Source: Terebella lapidaria (lineage: Eukaryota > Annelida > Polychaeta > Terebellida > Terebellidae). From it: a stretch of DNA of 64,000 bases. Location: contig OX424564.1 in the NCBI GenBank assembly GCA_949152475.1, positions 31,308,165-31,372,164 on the forward strand, in the 5' to 3' direction. A program made the translations under genes and the position numbers. Position 1 is the stretch's first letter. Each line of letters begins with the position of its first letter. The notes below the pieces were generated by a model. It did no database searches and was not told the origin of the DNA. It saw only the letters and a program-made list of their open reading frames with translations. Of the stretch, positions 1 to 9,482 are shown piece after piece.

Positions 1-172
1 ATACCAAATGATGCTGATAAAAAAAGCATATAAAATATATGCATATAAACATACTGGAAAATGTAAGTTTCACTCCCGAAAACTAAACTTATAAAAGCAC
101 CAAAACTTTCCTTAATTACCATAAAAGTATAGAAATTAATGTACAAAAAAGTAGATAGCAAACACCACTCAC

Positions 173-319
173 CAGCAGTAGTAACATCGGAATCCGGACA
201 TTGTCCGCAAGCTCGCTGGCAATTCTGCAACATCCAGTTACTATTTGCGCACTCCCCTGCTATGGCCCATCCTCGACACTGTAGTTGGCCACTGACGTCG
301 TCCCAGTTGTCACGACAAC
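173..319 (-). CDS. ShKT exon (last one inside the window)
   Basis: The exon has 49 codons. The acceptor reads ccag before GTTGTCGTGAC and the donor is GTGAGT; both are phase 1. Six cysteines are present in ShKT spacing, with the core WAIAGEC and ending NCQRACGQC, followed by a short PDSDVTTAG linker. It follows a Thr-rich exon (3180-3596) across a 2.9-kb intron, so it is not preceded by a type A exon as the other B exons are. The gene must continue to the left because the exon ends in a good donor. Confidence 0.85.
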
Positions 320-651
320 CTGGAAAATGTAACCAGGTAAATGTTGGCATTTACAGAATAAAAATGTTGAATTTGTTTGAATAAATGCTAAAATCATAAC
401 ATTAATCATTAGCGATATTCATATTACTTTACGGGTGTAACGAGATCATTCAGTACAGGACCATTGGTTCTACTGTGTCATAACGTTTCGTTTCATTCCA
501 TCTAGTTTTTCAGCATGTTCAATTGCTAAATCTTTCATGATTCAATTGTTAACATTTACGTAAAAGAGAAATCTTGCAAATAACATGAAATATTGCTTAA
601 CAATATCAACATAATACGGAAGCGTATTACCGCCATGCAAAAAATTATTTT

Positions 652-872
652 TTATCTCGCCGTGGCGAGTTAATATCTCGCCGTGGCGAGTTAGTATCTC
701 GCCGTGGCGAGTTAGCTATCTTGCCGTGGCGAGTTACTATCTCGCCGTGGCGAGTTAGCTATCTCGCCGTGGCGAGTTACTATATCGCCGTGGCGAGTAA
801 CTATCTCGCCGTGGCGAGTTAGCTATCTCGCCGTGGCGAGTTACTATCTTGCCGTGGCGAGTTACTAACTCG
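652..872. repeat. Left palindromic tandem array of the foldback element
   Basis: Ten tandem units of 20-22 bp carry the near-perfect dyad CTCGCCGTGGCGAG, separated by TTAGTAT-type or TTAGCTAT-type spacers. A few units vary in the first arm (TTGCC, ATCGCC). Each unit can form its own 6-bp hairpin as well as pair with the right array. Confidence 0.9.
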
Positions 873-1416
873 TCGTCGGTGTGTCATTGTATTCCTCAAA
901 CGTAGGTCGGCAGATACTATGGATTCACTCCACCCCAAATAAATTTGTGTAGAGCGTTCTACAGGTCTATCCAGAACCTATATCCAGTTCACGTTATATT
1001 GTATGGTCAATTCCGTCCATTATTGGCCCGAGATGACCACTTTATAAAAACTCTCGCCTGAACGCTGAATGCTTCATGATAGAGGCTGGATTTGTATTAA
1101 TAGAATCAGTGTTAGAACAGGATAGCTATTTATCCTATCCTTTCCTAAATTTATTCAATTTAATGTGTGGTGCATTTTCTGATGAACATGGACTTGACTC
1201 CAGCAGACCTCGAGTGCTCGAATAAAAGTTATAGCTACACCAAATTGCACAGATTGGCCATAAGATACCCTTGAGAAACTTTTATAAGTTCGTATTATGG
1301 GTTCATATGCTAAACATGTAGGAAGTCACAATTATGTGAAGGGCTCATTTTTTGGTAACCTTGAAATTAATCTCAGATGACCTTGGGGGCTACGTCACGA
1401 TGCTATTGAAGACAGA

Positions 1417-1632
1417 ATAGTAACTCGCCACGGCAAGATAGTAACTCGCCACGGCGAGATAGTAACTCGCCACGGCGAGATAGCTAACTAGCCACGGCAA
1501 GATAGTAACTCGCCACGGCAAGATAGCTAACTCGCCACGGCAAGATAGTAACTCGCCACGGCGAGATAGTAACTCGCCACGGCGAGATAGTAACTCGCCA
1601 CGGCGAGATAGCTAACTCGCCACGGCGAGATA
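1417..1632. repeat. Right palindromic tandem array, inverted relative to the left
   Basis: Ten tandem units carry CTCGCCACGGCGAG, the reverse complement of the left-array unit, with the same two spacer lengths. It ends next to an A-run and the right terminal repeat. A 64-codon open frame over it on the minus strand reflects the 21-bp repeats and is not regarded as coding. Confidence 0.9.
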
Positions 1633-1810
1633 AAAAAAAATTTTTGCATGGCGGTAATACGCTTCCGTAACATAACAACTGAAAGTTCTAGTAAAAACTC
1701 AAAGGTTTCTAAAAAAAAAAATCCGGTTGCATTTCCCGAACGTTAATTTGATGCTGCCGCCACTAAGTGTGGGAATACTGTGACTTTACGATTGAACTTA
1801 TATAAATAGT

Positions 1811-1978
1811 CCTGCGCCACAAGCATTTGTCCCAGGAGAGGGCGCAGGCGTGGGATGGAGATATATAAAGAAATCTATAAAGACGTTTTATAAAGAGTGG
1901 GAGTATATAAAGTCTTTATATACCCCACGCCACCCCGCTCCCTCTCCTGAGACAAATGCCAGTGCATGACCCTGCGCA
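1811..1978. repeat. Imperfect inverted repeat with TATAAAG-rich loop
   Basis: The left arm (about 1811-1855: CCTGCGCC, then GCATTTGTCCCAGGAGAGGG) is complementary to the right arm (about 1922-1978: CCCTCTCCTGAGACAAATGC, then CCTGCGCA). The loop has four TATAAAG or CTTTATA motifs. It could be a small MITE or a remnant of one; no clear target duplication was found. Confidence 0.6.
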
Positions 1979-2904
1979 AGGGATATGCGATACATCCTCA
2001 ACAATCATCGCACTGAAAAAGTAGAATAAATAAAATAAATGGAATATATAAATAATAACAATGATTATTGACAATCTGTGAGTAGGAAAGCCATATAATG
2101 TATCAGTAGGGAGGGGGGATTATTATCTTACTTTCACTGACAATACAATACAAGTTATGGCACGTAAATACTAATACGTTACCATCGAAAAATAAATCCA
2201 GTTTATCAAACCCTACTCCATAATAAAACAATATTTTCACGATCAAAATGAAAAGCGAAAATCTGAACAAAAATATCCCTACCAGTAAACTCAATGAGTA
2301 TGATAGGCCTACGCATGATGCACTGAACATGCCGCTGCCAGTATTTCACGCTATCTTTTCAACTAAACTTTTGCCCACTAACCCCTATACTCAACAACGA
2401 CATTGACAACATCTTTGACTGCTTGCATACCGTTCTACACTAGCGTGCATTTTAAATCCCTATCTCACACAAACAAGAAAGGAAAACCACACTTTGAAAT
2501 TTGCATACAAACTTAATCCGTTCAACGGTGACCCGGGTCATGTTCACCAACTCTTCCGTCAAATACACGATTTACATATATTTAGAAAGGATTTGACAAA
2601 TTCTAAAGATGTCCATATCTGGAGCATACACACAATGAATCGAAACATTTGTTCAGATTCAGACGAAAGAAAGTGCAAGTCTGTCTGTCAGTCAGGTACT
2701 TGAAGACACATCAACACAACCTGGTCTATGTATATGCATGCATTTTTTTCTATCCATTTCGGGTGTCTGGAATTTATACATCAACCTACTGACATGGTAT
2801 GGAAGTTGTGTTATAACGATCTAAATAGCGATCACCAGATAAAGTTGGTGGGATATATGCACTAGCAAATAGAAATCTAAGTGTGTTAGATATAATAAGA
2901 GATG

Positions 2905-2992
2905 GCACAATATGTCATTTATGCAAGTAGCATTTACTAGAAATATATGCACAATATGTCATTTATGCAAGTAGCATTTACTAGAAATATAT
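2905..2992. repeat. 44-bp direct duplication
   Basis: Two adjacent copies of a 44-bp AT-rich unit beginning GCACAATATGTCATTTATGC are nearly identical. This is a simple tandem duplication in intron sequence. Confidence 0.8.
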
Positions 2993-3179
2993 ACAGTGAA
3001 AAGTATCCCAGAGTTTACTTCATACGTGAGTAGTAAATACTTGATGGAGGTGAAGCACTGTATTTTGCCAGCTGCAGGGTTGTGTTTGCTGGTTAGAAGG
3101 AGAAACATTTCGTTAGTAAAGCAATGAAGCCATGTGAGAAGTCAGAAGCCTGCTGTAAGAAGCCGCTGGCTTCACTCAC

Positions 3180-3596
3180 CACCGTTTCTCGCTGTAGTTT
3201 CAACTGCTGGTGGAGAGGGGCTACTAGTTGCATCTTTAGGAAATGTTGTAACAGACTCAGTTGATGGACGAATGGATGTGGTGTCTTCAATTTGTGCAGC
3301 TGTCGTTGTGATCACAGTTGGTACAGCTGTCGTTGTGACCACTGTTGGTACAGCTGTCGTTGTGACCACTGTTGGTACAGCTGTCGTTGTGACCACTGTT
3401 GGTACAGCTGTCGTTGTGACCACTGTTGGTACAGCTGTCGTTGTGACCACTGTTGGTACAGCTGTCGTTGTGACCACTGTTGGTACAGCTGTCGTTGTGA
3501 CCACTGTTGGTACAGCTGTCGTTGTGACCACTGTTGGTACAGCTGTCGTTGTGACCACTGTTGGTACAGCTGTCGTTGTGACCACTGTTGGTACAG
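3180..3596 (-). CDS. Thr-rich stalk exon with 9-residue repeats
   Basis: The exon has 139 codons, an acceptor ctgcag before CTGTACC and a GTGAGT donor, both phase 1. The first part is eleven copies of the nonapeptide AVPTVVTTT encoded by a near-identical 27-bp repeat (3299-3595). A non-repetitive Thr/Ser/Pro-rich end follows (ESVTTFPKDATSSPSPP). Such sequence is a typical substrate for mucin-type O-glycosylation, an inference from composition. The near identity of the DNA units suggests recent expansion and likely length polymorphism. Open frames on the other strand are shadows of a repeat whose period is a multiple of three. Confidence 0.8.
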
Positions 3597-3975
3597 CTGC
3601 AGTGATACAGTACACAGAAAATCTTCTTTCTTCCTACTTTGTTCTACTTCTCTTACCCACCGTGCAACAGTATAAGAGTCATAGCTCGTACTGGTTCATG
3701 CATGGATGTACTTGTACACAACTAGCATCCTATATCGAAGCAAACAACCCTTGACACAAATCAATCTCTTTGTGTAGGTTTCATGCTAATAACCCAAAAA
3801 TCAGATTCTATATATGTCAGTCAAAAACACTAAATACATGTAAACCAACTTTAAAAGGCTATATGAACTACAAAACAACGACACATCTATGAGTCTACCA
3901 TTTAATACTGCACCACAGTCAACGTTGTAATGCACACCTATATCTATCTATTCCCAAAAGCAACTAGGTCCCTAC

Positions 3976-4236
3976 CTGTTGATGTCCTCGCTTCTGTGAA
4001 AGTCACCACTCCACCATCAGCACTGGTCACGAAGATATCCCTCTCACCAGTCGTGGAGGCGTCTTGCGGTGTGCCAGAACTGCCGCTACCTCCTCCAGGG
4101 GTCGTAGGCCTGTCAATGAGGCACCACCCACAGGACCGTCCACAGTTCTCTCGCATCCAGTTTGGGTTCACCTGGCATTGCCCAGTTTGTGCCCAGGCGA
4201 GACACTGTAGGTCGTTGGAGTGAATGTTGCGACAAC
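3976..4236 (-). CDS. ShKT exon, type B with Gly/Ser/Thr tail
   Basis: The exon has 87 codons, an acceptor gccag before GTTGTCG and a GTAGGG donor, both phase 1. The six-cysteine ShKT domain runs CRNIHSNDLQC through NCGRSCGWC with WMREN before the fourth cysteine. Its tail includes PGGGSGSSGTPQ and ends TEARTSTG. The domain resembles the type B exon at 11558-12694 (GWCLID here, GWCLVD there), so these two may be closer relatives than their positions suggest. Confidence 0.88.
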
Positions 4237-4475
4237 CTGGCGAAAGAGGTAAAAATATTTACAATGACCGCTGTTATCTCAATGCAATGTTCATTGAATG
4301 ATTCACATGAAATCATGCAAAAATACACATTTATTTCCTGGATGTTTCTCTGATTGTCTTAAACGTTCCTCTCTGAATGACCACTGAGTCTAACTGTATC
4401 ACTATTCCATAAATAATCAGTGTTTGAAATCAATGTTCCACAACAATGTCATCAATATAAACCAGTGGGTCATAC

Positions 4476-4601
4476 CAAAAGAGGCACAAGCACGGCAGGA
4501 TCTTCGGCAGTTGATGACCATCCAAGATGGGTTGAGGTGACATTCGTTATCATTCGCCCAGTCATCGCACTGCTCCACACTCGGGTGTATGTCTAAACAA
4601 T
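4476..4601 (-). CDS. ShKT exon, type A
   Basis: The exon has 42 codons, an acceptor ggcag before ATTGTTTAGAC and a GTATGA donor, both phase 1. The domain starts CLDIHPSVEQCDDWAND and ends NCRRSCRACASFG. It pairs with the type B exon at 3976-4236. Confidence 0.88.
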
Positions 4602-5467
4602 CTGCCATATCAGGGATCAAAGCAGGTTAATAAAAGCTCAAATTATTGTGGACAATTTAACAAAAAATTTAATTTGTAAAAAATACTCAAAGAATAATAT
4701 ATAAGGTCACGGGTGATTTAAGAAAAAAGAAAACAACAAAATGCACCCACACCAACACTGAAAACAACAACAACAACAAGAATAATGTAGTGAACTATAT
4801 AAATGGTGTTGTAGATCAAATGCATTGGGGTTAGAATACACTAAGGTCCAGCTAGTTATTTGTAGCAAAGTCAGTGTATTGCAGAAACTGGATGCAAGTG
4901 GTTAATGTACTATGATGTACAAGTATTCTGAAACTGTCATTGAAAGATTAACCTCCGTTTGAAATATTCAGTTTCAGTAGTGAAAAGAATACACAGTTGT
5001 GAACAATATTTTATTCATCAACATTTTATTCAAGCAAATTCACAACATATATCAAGATTTTTGTCATATTTGATCAACAAATATTCACAAAGTCCATCAT
5101 ACAAAAGTTTCCCCATCATAGTTAATTCAGGTAAAATACACATGCGTGGATATACGAAGCATAGATTTCTCATCAGTGTTAAGAATACACATAAAGCATG
5201 AAAACTGCAGCTATTCCTTTAGCAGTGTTAAAGTACATATAAAGCATGAAACTGTAGGGCTATATTCAATACAGATTGAGTACACAGGTATCAGTACATT
5301 TATTTGATCATGGTATTGTTAGTGTGAAATGCGAGCCTACACAATACAAGCGAATTTATACAATACAAAATAAGAACTAGTATCAGTATGTGTAGAAATA
5401 GATTCTTAGCTCAAGCATATATAAATGCATGAGGCAAGGGCTGGTATTAGGAGCGGCCAGCTCTCAC
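4602..5467 (-). other. Intron, nothing recognised
   Basis: This AT-rich intron lies between the type A exon at 4476-4601 and the stalk exon at 5468-5650. No ShKT-like cysteine pattern and no clear repeat structure was seen in either strand. Confidence 0.6.
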
Positions 5468-5650
5468 CTCTCTCTGTGGTCATCACTGTGCTAGTTTCCA
5501 ATGGTGTCCTTGGTACAGTAGTCACTTCTTCAAAAGAACTGGTTGATGCATCTACCAGAGTCATAGTAGCGACTTCAGTTTCAGTTGATGATTCTTTCAT
5601 TGAAGTTCGTTCTTGAGAAGTTTCTGTCATCATACCACTGGTTGTTACTT
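5468..5650 (-). CDS. Ser/Thr/Glu-rich stalk exon without ShKT
   Basis: The exon has 61 codons, an acceptor atacag before AAGTAACAACC and a GTGAGA donor, both phase 1. It is rich in Thr, Ser, Glu and Val (for example TETSQERTSMKESSTE). It directly follows the ShKT exon at 5766-5906, which lacks a tail. It therefore looks like a type B exon split by an intron between domain and tail. Confidence 0.75.
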
Positions 5651-5765
5651 CTGTATTGCACAAAAGGACTTTAATTGTTTTTGCACGTGTAGGGTACACA
5701 TTCAGCGATTGCATCAAGACAATGATTGTAATGTTCAATCAATATTGAATGGAACCACATCCTAC

Positions 5766-5906
5766 CCATGGTCGTTGATTGTTCAATGTAACATGCACCA
5801 CAAGAGCGTCGACAATTACTGAGCATCCACGTGGAATTAATGATGCAGTTTCCAATTGCAGCCCAGTCAGTGCAGTCCTCCTCGTTTGGATGCAAGTTGT
5901 TGCAAT
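5766..5906 (-). CDS. ShKT exon, type B without tail
   Basis: The exon has 47 codons, an acceptor cctag before ATTGCAACAAC and a GTAGGA donor, both phase 1. The domain runs CNNLHPNEEDCTDWAAIGNC to NCRRSCGAC with a short linker (YIEQSTTM). The Ser/Thr tail found in most type B exons is supplied by the next exon. Confidence 0.87.
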
Positions 5907-6035
5907 CTAGGACGATTAGATCTCTGATTTATATCTGTGTAAGAAGCTCCCTCAGAAATTGTACGTTTTGTGTGAACAAGCTGCTTTCAGCTTGCATTGG
6001 TAATAGCTACATGCAATGGTAAGACGTTTGCATAC

Positions 6036-6158
6036 CGAAAATAGCACATGACCGACACGTTCTCTTGCAATTCTGAACCATCCAGGATGGATTGATGCGG
6101 CACTGATCAAATGAGGCCCAACCCTGACATTGGCCGACCTGGTGCAGATCTTCACATG
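6036..6158 (-). CDS. ShKT exon, type A
   Basis: The exon has 41 codons, an acceptor acacag before CATGTGAAG and a GTATGC donor, both phase 1. The domain reads CEDLHQVGQCQGWASFDQC and ends NCKRTCRSCAIFG. It pairs with the type B exon at 5766-5906. Confidence 0.88.
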
Positions 6159-6269
6159 CTGTGTGAGTGCATATGTTGAGTTTAAGGTCGATGTCAGCTT
6201 GGCAAATACTTTGAGTATCATATACACACATGTTCGTTTATCACTTGGAATTAATGAATATATTAATAC

Positions 6270-6641
6270 CTTCAGGAGTAGTTGGATCTATGCGGAGAGT
6301 TGTGGTCATCGATGGAGTTGTGACAGGTTGTGTCCCTGTCATTTCAACTGGCTCAGTAGACGTGCTGTGAACTGTGGTTTCAATTTCAGATTCCGAGCTT
6401 AATGCCACAGAAGAAACATCTGACACTGATGTGAAGCCCACAACAGTAGTCGGACCATCAGAAGGTAACCTTGTGGCCTCACTTGACATATCGTGAGATG
6501 TGGGTCGAGCTGTGGACTCAGAGTCGAAAAGGCAAAAACCACAAGATCGACGACAGTTTATCTGGATGCTCATATTCATACAATCTCCTAAAACTGCCCA
6601 TTCCGAACATTCCCCTATATCCTGATGCACGTCGAAACAAC
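6270..6641 (-). CDS. ShKT exon, type B with Ser/Thr tail
   Basis: The exon has 124 codons, an acceptor attcag before GTTGTTTCGACG and a GTATTA donor, both phase 1. The ShKT domain (CFDVHQDIGECSEWAVLGDC to NCRRSCGFC) is followed by LFDSESTARPTS and a tail of about 80 residues rich in Ser, Thr and Glu that ends TTPEG. The LFDSES junction is shared with the exons at 7039-7494 and, in variant form, 8803-9057. These exons are recent duplicates of one another. Confidence 0.88.
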
Positions 6642-6773
6642 CTGAATAGAAGTGGATGACCAGTTTCTATTCAAAACACATATTATGGGGTTTGGTTCAA
6701 CTTTTTGAATCCTAACACTTTCACTACTTCAATAATTTCATTGTAACTAGTGACGAAAAAATATATAAAGTAC

Positions 6774-6896
6774 CAAATGATGCACATGCACGACATGATC
6801 TCATGCAGTTGGTAATCATCCAGGAAGGGTTCATATGACATTGTCCAGAATTGGCCCACTGTTGGCACTCCTCGGTATCCGCAGCATCTTCACACA
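6774..6896 (-). CDS. ShKT exon, type A
   Basis: The exon has 41 codons, an acceptor gacag before TGTGTGAAGATG and a GTACTT donor, both phase 1. The domain reads CEDAADTEECQQWANSGQC and ends NCMRSCRACASFG. A Met replaces the usual Lys or Arg between the fourth and fifth cysteines. It has no start codon of its own and is inferred from its splice sites and its match to sister exons. Confidence 0.87.
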
Positions 6897-7038
6897 CTGT
6901 CATGGTGCATATTCAAGTGTTAGGTAATCCATGAATATTTATATGAACATAATTCTGTCCATTCAGTTGCAATAGGTTTTTATTTTGTACTATAAAACAT
7001 GATATCATCTAAATAGATGTTCTATCAAACATGCTAAC

Positions 7039-7494
7039 CTTCAGGTTCTGTATTCTCTACAGTTGTGGGACTAGTCATTCCCATAGTTACACTTTGTGAG
7101 GTCTGTTCCATGGTCATTGTGGAGCCACCTGAGCGGAATGTTGGTCTACTGCTTGCAATGCCAATTGTGGTTGATGATGTATCATCTGGCTCCGAGGACA
7201 CATCTTCAGTCTGAGGCTTTGAACTGGATGTAACCTCCAGTGGAACACCTGATGTTGATGTCATATTCTTTACATCAGTTAGAGTTGAATCCATATTTGG
7301 AGTGTCAGTTTCATGGCGTATATCGGTGACTTCACTCGTCATATCATCAGAAGAGGGACCAGTTGTGGACTCCGAGTCAAATAGACAAAATCCACAGGAT
7401 CGACGACAGTTATTCTGGACCGTTATATTCGCACAATCCCCTATAACTGCCCATTCTGAGCATTCATTTGGATCTTGATGCAAGTCGAAACAAC
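7039..7494 (-). CDS. ShKT exon, type B with Ser/Thr tail
   Basis: The exon has 152 codons, an acceptor attcag before GTTGTTTCGAC and a GTTAGC donor after GAACCTGAAG, both phase 1. The domain CFDLHQDPNECSEWAVIGDC to NCRRSCGFC is followed by a tail of about 110 residues rich in Ser, Thr and Met ending NTEPEG. It has exactly the same length as the exon at 7918-8373 and shares its tail architecture (STMTM near the end). These two are products of a recent tandem duplication. Confidence 0.88.
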
Positions 7495-7609
7495 CTGAAT
7501 ATGAGTGAATGACCAATACACTATAGAACTCAAACCAAGTGGTTCAAATTTTTTAATCTACCAGTACTTAATTTTGATTGTATAAGTGAAGAAGAATAAA
7601 GCTGACTAC

Positions 7610-7732
7610 CAAATATTGCACAAGCACGACATGATCTCTTGCAGTTGCGGATCATCCAGGATGGGTTTCCATGACACTGCCCGAAACTGACCCATTCTTG
7701 GCACTGTGCTGTGTCCTCTGCATCTTCACACA
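7610..7732 (-). CDS. ShKT exon, type A
   Basis: The exon has 41 codons, an acceptor gacag before TGTGTGAAGATG and a GTAGTC donor, both phase 1. The domain CEDAEDTAQCQEWVSFGQC ends NCKRSCRACAIFG. It pairs with the type B exon at 7039-7494. Only silent or conservative differences separate much of it from the type A exon at 6774-6896. Confidence 0.88.
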
Positions 7733-7917
7733 CTGTCATCATACATAAACGTGTCTGGGTCAATAACTCTTGATTTGTCATTAAATTGTCATTACTACAT
7801 GATTTGTCATGTAGTAAATATGTAGGTGAATGTATTATGTAATGTACATGATGTTATCATCTAGGTACAAGAATATGACATGGAGGTGGCTTGTCAAGTT
7901 CCATCAGTTGCTGTTAC

Positions 7918-8373
7918 CTTCAGGTTCTGTAGTTTCTGGTACAGTGGGACTTGTTATTTCCACAGTCATACTTCTTGTGGTGTGTGCCATAGTCATTGTA
8001 GAGTCTCCTGAGTTGAATGTCAATCCAGTGCTCGCCACTGCAACTGAACTTGGTGATACTTCATTATCTGGCTTTGAGGATATATCATCAGTTTTAGATT
8101 CTGAGCTTGATGTAACCAATGCAACTCCAGATGTGGATGTCGTTGTCTGGCGAGTATCAGATGAAGATGCCGTATTGGTAGTTTCAGTTGCTGAATGTAA
8201 AGTGGTGACGTCACTGGACTTATGGATGGGTGTGGGACTGGATGTGGACTCTAGGTCGAGATGACATGCCCCACAGGAGCGACGACAGATGGACTGGATT
8301 GTCTTATTCTCACACTCTCCCCATGCGGTCCATTCTGAACATTCGAACTCGTCCCAATGCGAGTTGAAACAAC
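7918..8373 (-). CDS. ShKT exon, type B with Ser/Thr tail
   Basis: The exon has 152 codons, an acceptor attcag before GTTGTTTCAAC and a GTAACA donor after GAACCTGAAG, both phase 1. The domain CFNSHWDEFECSEWTAWGEC to ICRRSCGAC is followed by a Ser/Thr-rich tail (TTTSTSGVALVTSSSES). An Ile-Cys replaces Asn-Cys at the fourth cysteine. Open frames on the plus strand here are shadows. Confidence 0.88.
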
Positions 8374-8496
8374 CTGAATGAAGTTTCAAGTCATTTTAAG
8401 GATGTGATTCACTTGTTTCAGTTCTTAAATGTTGTGTAATACATAGTTCATGTTATTCAAATAAAGTGGCTAATGACAAACATTCAATGTGTGTAC

Positions 8497-8619
8497 CGAA
8501 TATTGCACAAGATCGACATGTTCTTTTGCAGTTTCCAACCATAAAGGAAGGGTTCAGATGGCACTGCCCGAAATTGGCCCATTCTTCACACTGAGCCGTG
8601 TCAGAAATATCCTCACACA
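8497..8619 (-). CDS. ShKT exon, type A (Trp to Phe in core)
   Basis: The exon has 41 codons, an acceptor ttgcag before TGTGTGAGG and a GTACAC donor, both phase 1. The domain CEDISDTAQCEEWANFGQC ends NCKRTCRSCAIFG. The core reads NPSFMVGN where all other type A exons have NPSWM. There is no long open frame around it, so it is easy to miss; the call rests on splice signals and the six cysteines. Confidence 0.86.
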
Positions 8620-8802
8620 CTGCAAATGATGCGTGTTCAGGTTTCAGGTCAATAGCATGGATTCTTAAATATTTTCATAGTCTTTGATAAATGACTATAT
8701 GCATATTATATGGTGTGAATGGTTCTTACCAGTGTTATCTATCGCGTTTTCTTGGAGTACATTTGACTAATAGTAATAGCTTTGGGTTCATTGCGTGCAT
8801 AC

Positions 8803-9057
8803 CTTCAGGTGTTGTAGTGACAAGAGTAGTGGGACTAGTTTGCTCTGTCACTTCTCTAGTCACTGTGGAGTCTCTCGAGCTAACTGATGCTCCAGTGTGA
8901 GCCATTGAAAGTGTGCTCATATCAGAAGTCGGCTCCGAATCGAAAAGACAAAGGCCACAGGACCGACGACAAATTGTCTGGATTGTTTTGTTCTCGCATT
9001 CTCCCCAAACGGTCCATTCCGAGCACTCAAACTCATCGGGATGCAAGTCGAAACAAT
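8803..9057 (-). CDS. ShKT exon, type B with short Ser/Thr tail
   Basis: The exon has 85 codons, an acceptor tcag before ATTGTTTCGAC and a GTATGC donor, both phase 1. The domain CFDLHPDEFECSEWTVWGEC to ICRRSCGLC is followed by LFDSEPTSDMS and a tail ending TTTPEG. The shorter tail compared with its neighbours (85 codons against 152) suggests loss of repeat material or an earlier state. Confidence 0.87.
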
Positions 9058-9205
9058 CTGAATCATGTCCATATGTTCAGCTTTGTGTGATTCAGTGTGA
9101 TTCATTCTCGCTATCATGCTAAACACTGTGCCAAGTTATGCAAGAACTGTACGTTTAGTAGGTAATGAGAAACATATGCACATTATATATATATGTACAA
9201 TGTAC

Positions 9206-9331
9206 CGAAAATTGCACAAGCTCGACAGGATCTTTTACAGTGTCCAACCATCCAGGAAGGGTTCAGATGGCACTGTCCAAAATCGGCCCATTCCTGACAC
9301 TGTTCTGTGTCACCAATTGCATCGTCACACA
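9206..9331 (-). CDS. ShKT exon, type A
   Basis: The exon has 42 codons, an acceptor gacag before TGTGTGACG and a GTACAT donor, both phase 1. The domain CDDAIGDTEQCQEWADFGQC ends HCKRSCRACAIFG, with His in place of Asn before the fourth cysteine. It pairs with the type B exon at 8803-9057. Confidence 0.87.
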
Positions 9332-9482
9332 CTGTCACGATATATGTATCTCAGTTACTGGCATCATTGATACATATTTCCGGTTAAAGCAATTGATGTA
9401 CACGATGTTGTCGTCTAGGTATGCGTCTTACATTCATCTAGTGGGTTGATACATACAGTACGCACTATTCAGGTCAGCTTAC

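Larger units (their letters stand above)
615..1669. mobile_element. Foldback DNA transposon with palindromic subterminal arrays
   Basis: The ends are inverted repeats starting TACGGAAGCGTATTACCGCC at 615 and closing with its complement at 1669. A perfect 6-bp direct repeat, ACATAA, flanks it (609-614 and 1670-1675), consistent with a target-site duplication. Just inside each end is an array of about ten units of 20-22 bp, each holding the dyad CTCGCC-GT-GGCGAG. The left array (652-872) and the right array (1417-1632) are reverse complements of one another. The 540-bp centre (about 873-1416) has no coding capacity that I can see, so the element is non-autonomous. A 6-bp duplication is unusual (IS3EU-type elements make 6 bp), but the superfamily is not established. 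Confidence 0.85.
320..3179 (-). other. Large intron with foldback transposon and hairpin
   Basis: This stretch lies between two phase-1 exons of the ShKT gene. No reading frame in it looks protein-like. It holds the foldback element at 615-1669, a dyad at about 1811-1978 and a 44-bp direct duplication at 2905-2992. The remainder is AT-rich sequence in which nothing else is recognised. Confidence 0.7.

Noticed and set aside
652-1632. CRISPR-like reading of the palindromic arrays
   Set aside because: Units are contiguous with 6-8-bp AT spacers that are not unique, and the sequence is an animal transposon.
1484-1678. 64-codon frame over the right palindromic array
   Set aside because: Low-complexity product of the 21-bp units; not protein-like.
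3134-3754. 206-codon plus-strand frame with VVVTTVGTA repeats
   Set aside because: It is the antisense shadow of the 27-bp coding minisatellite; splice sites and phase support the minus-strand exon.
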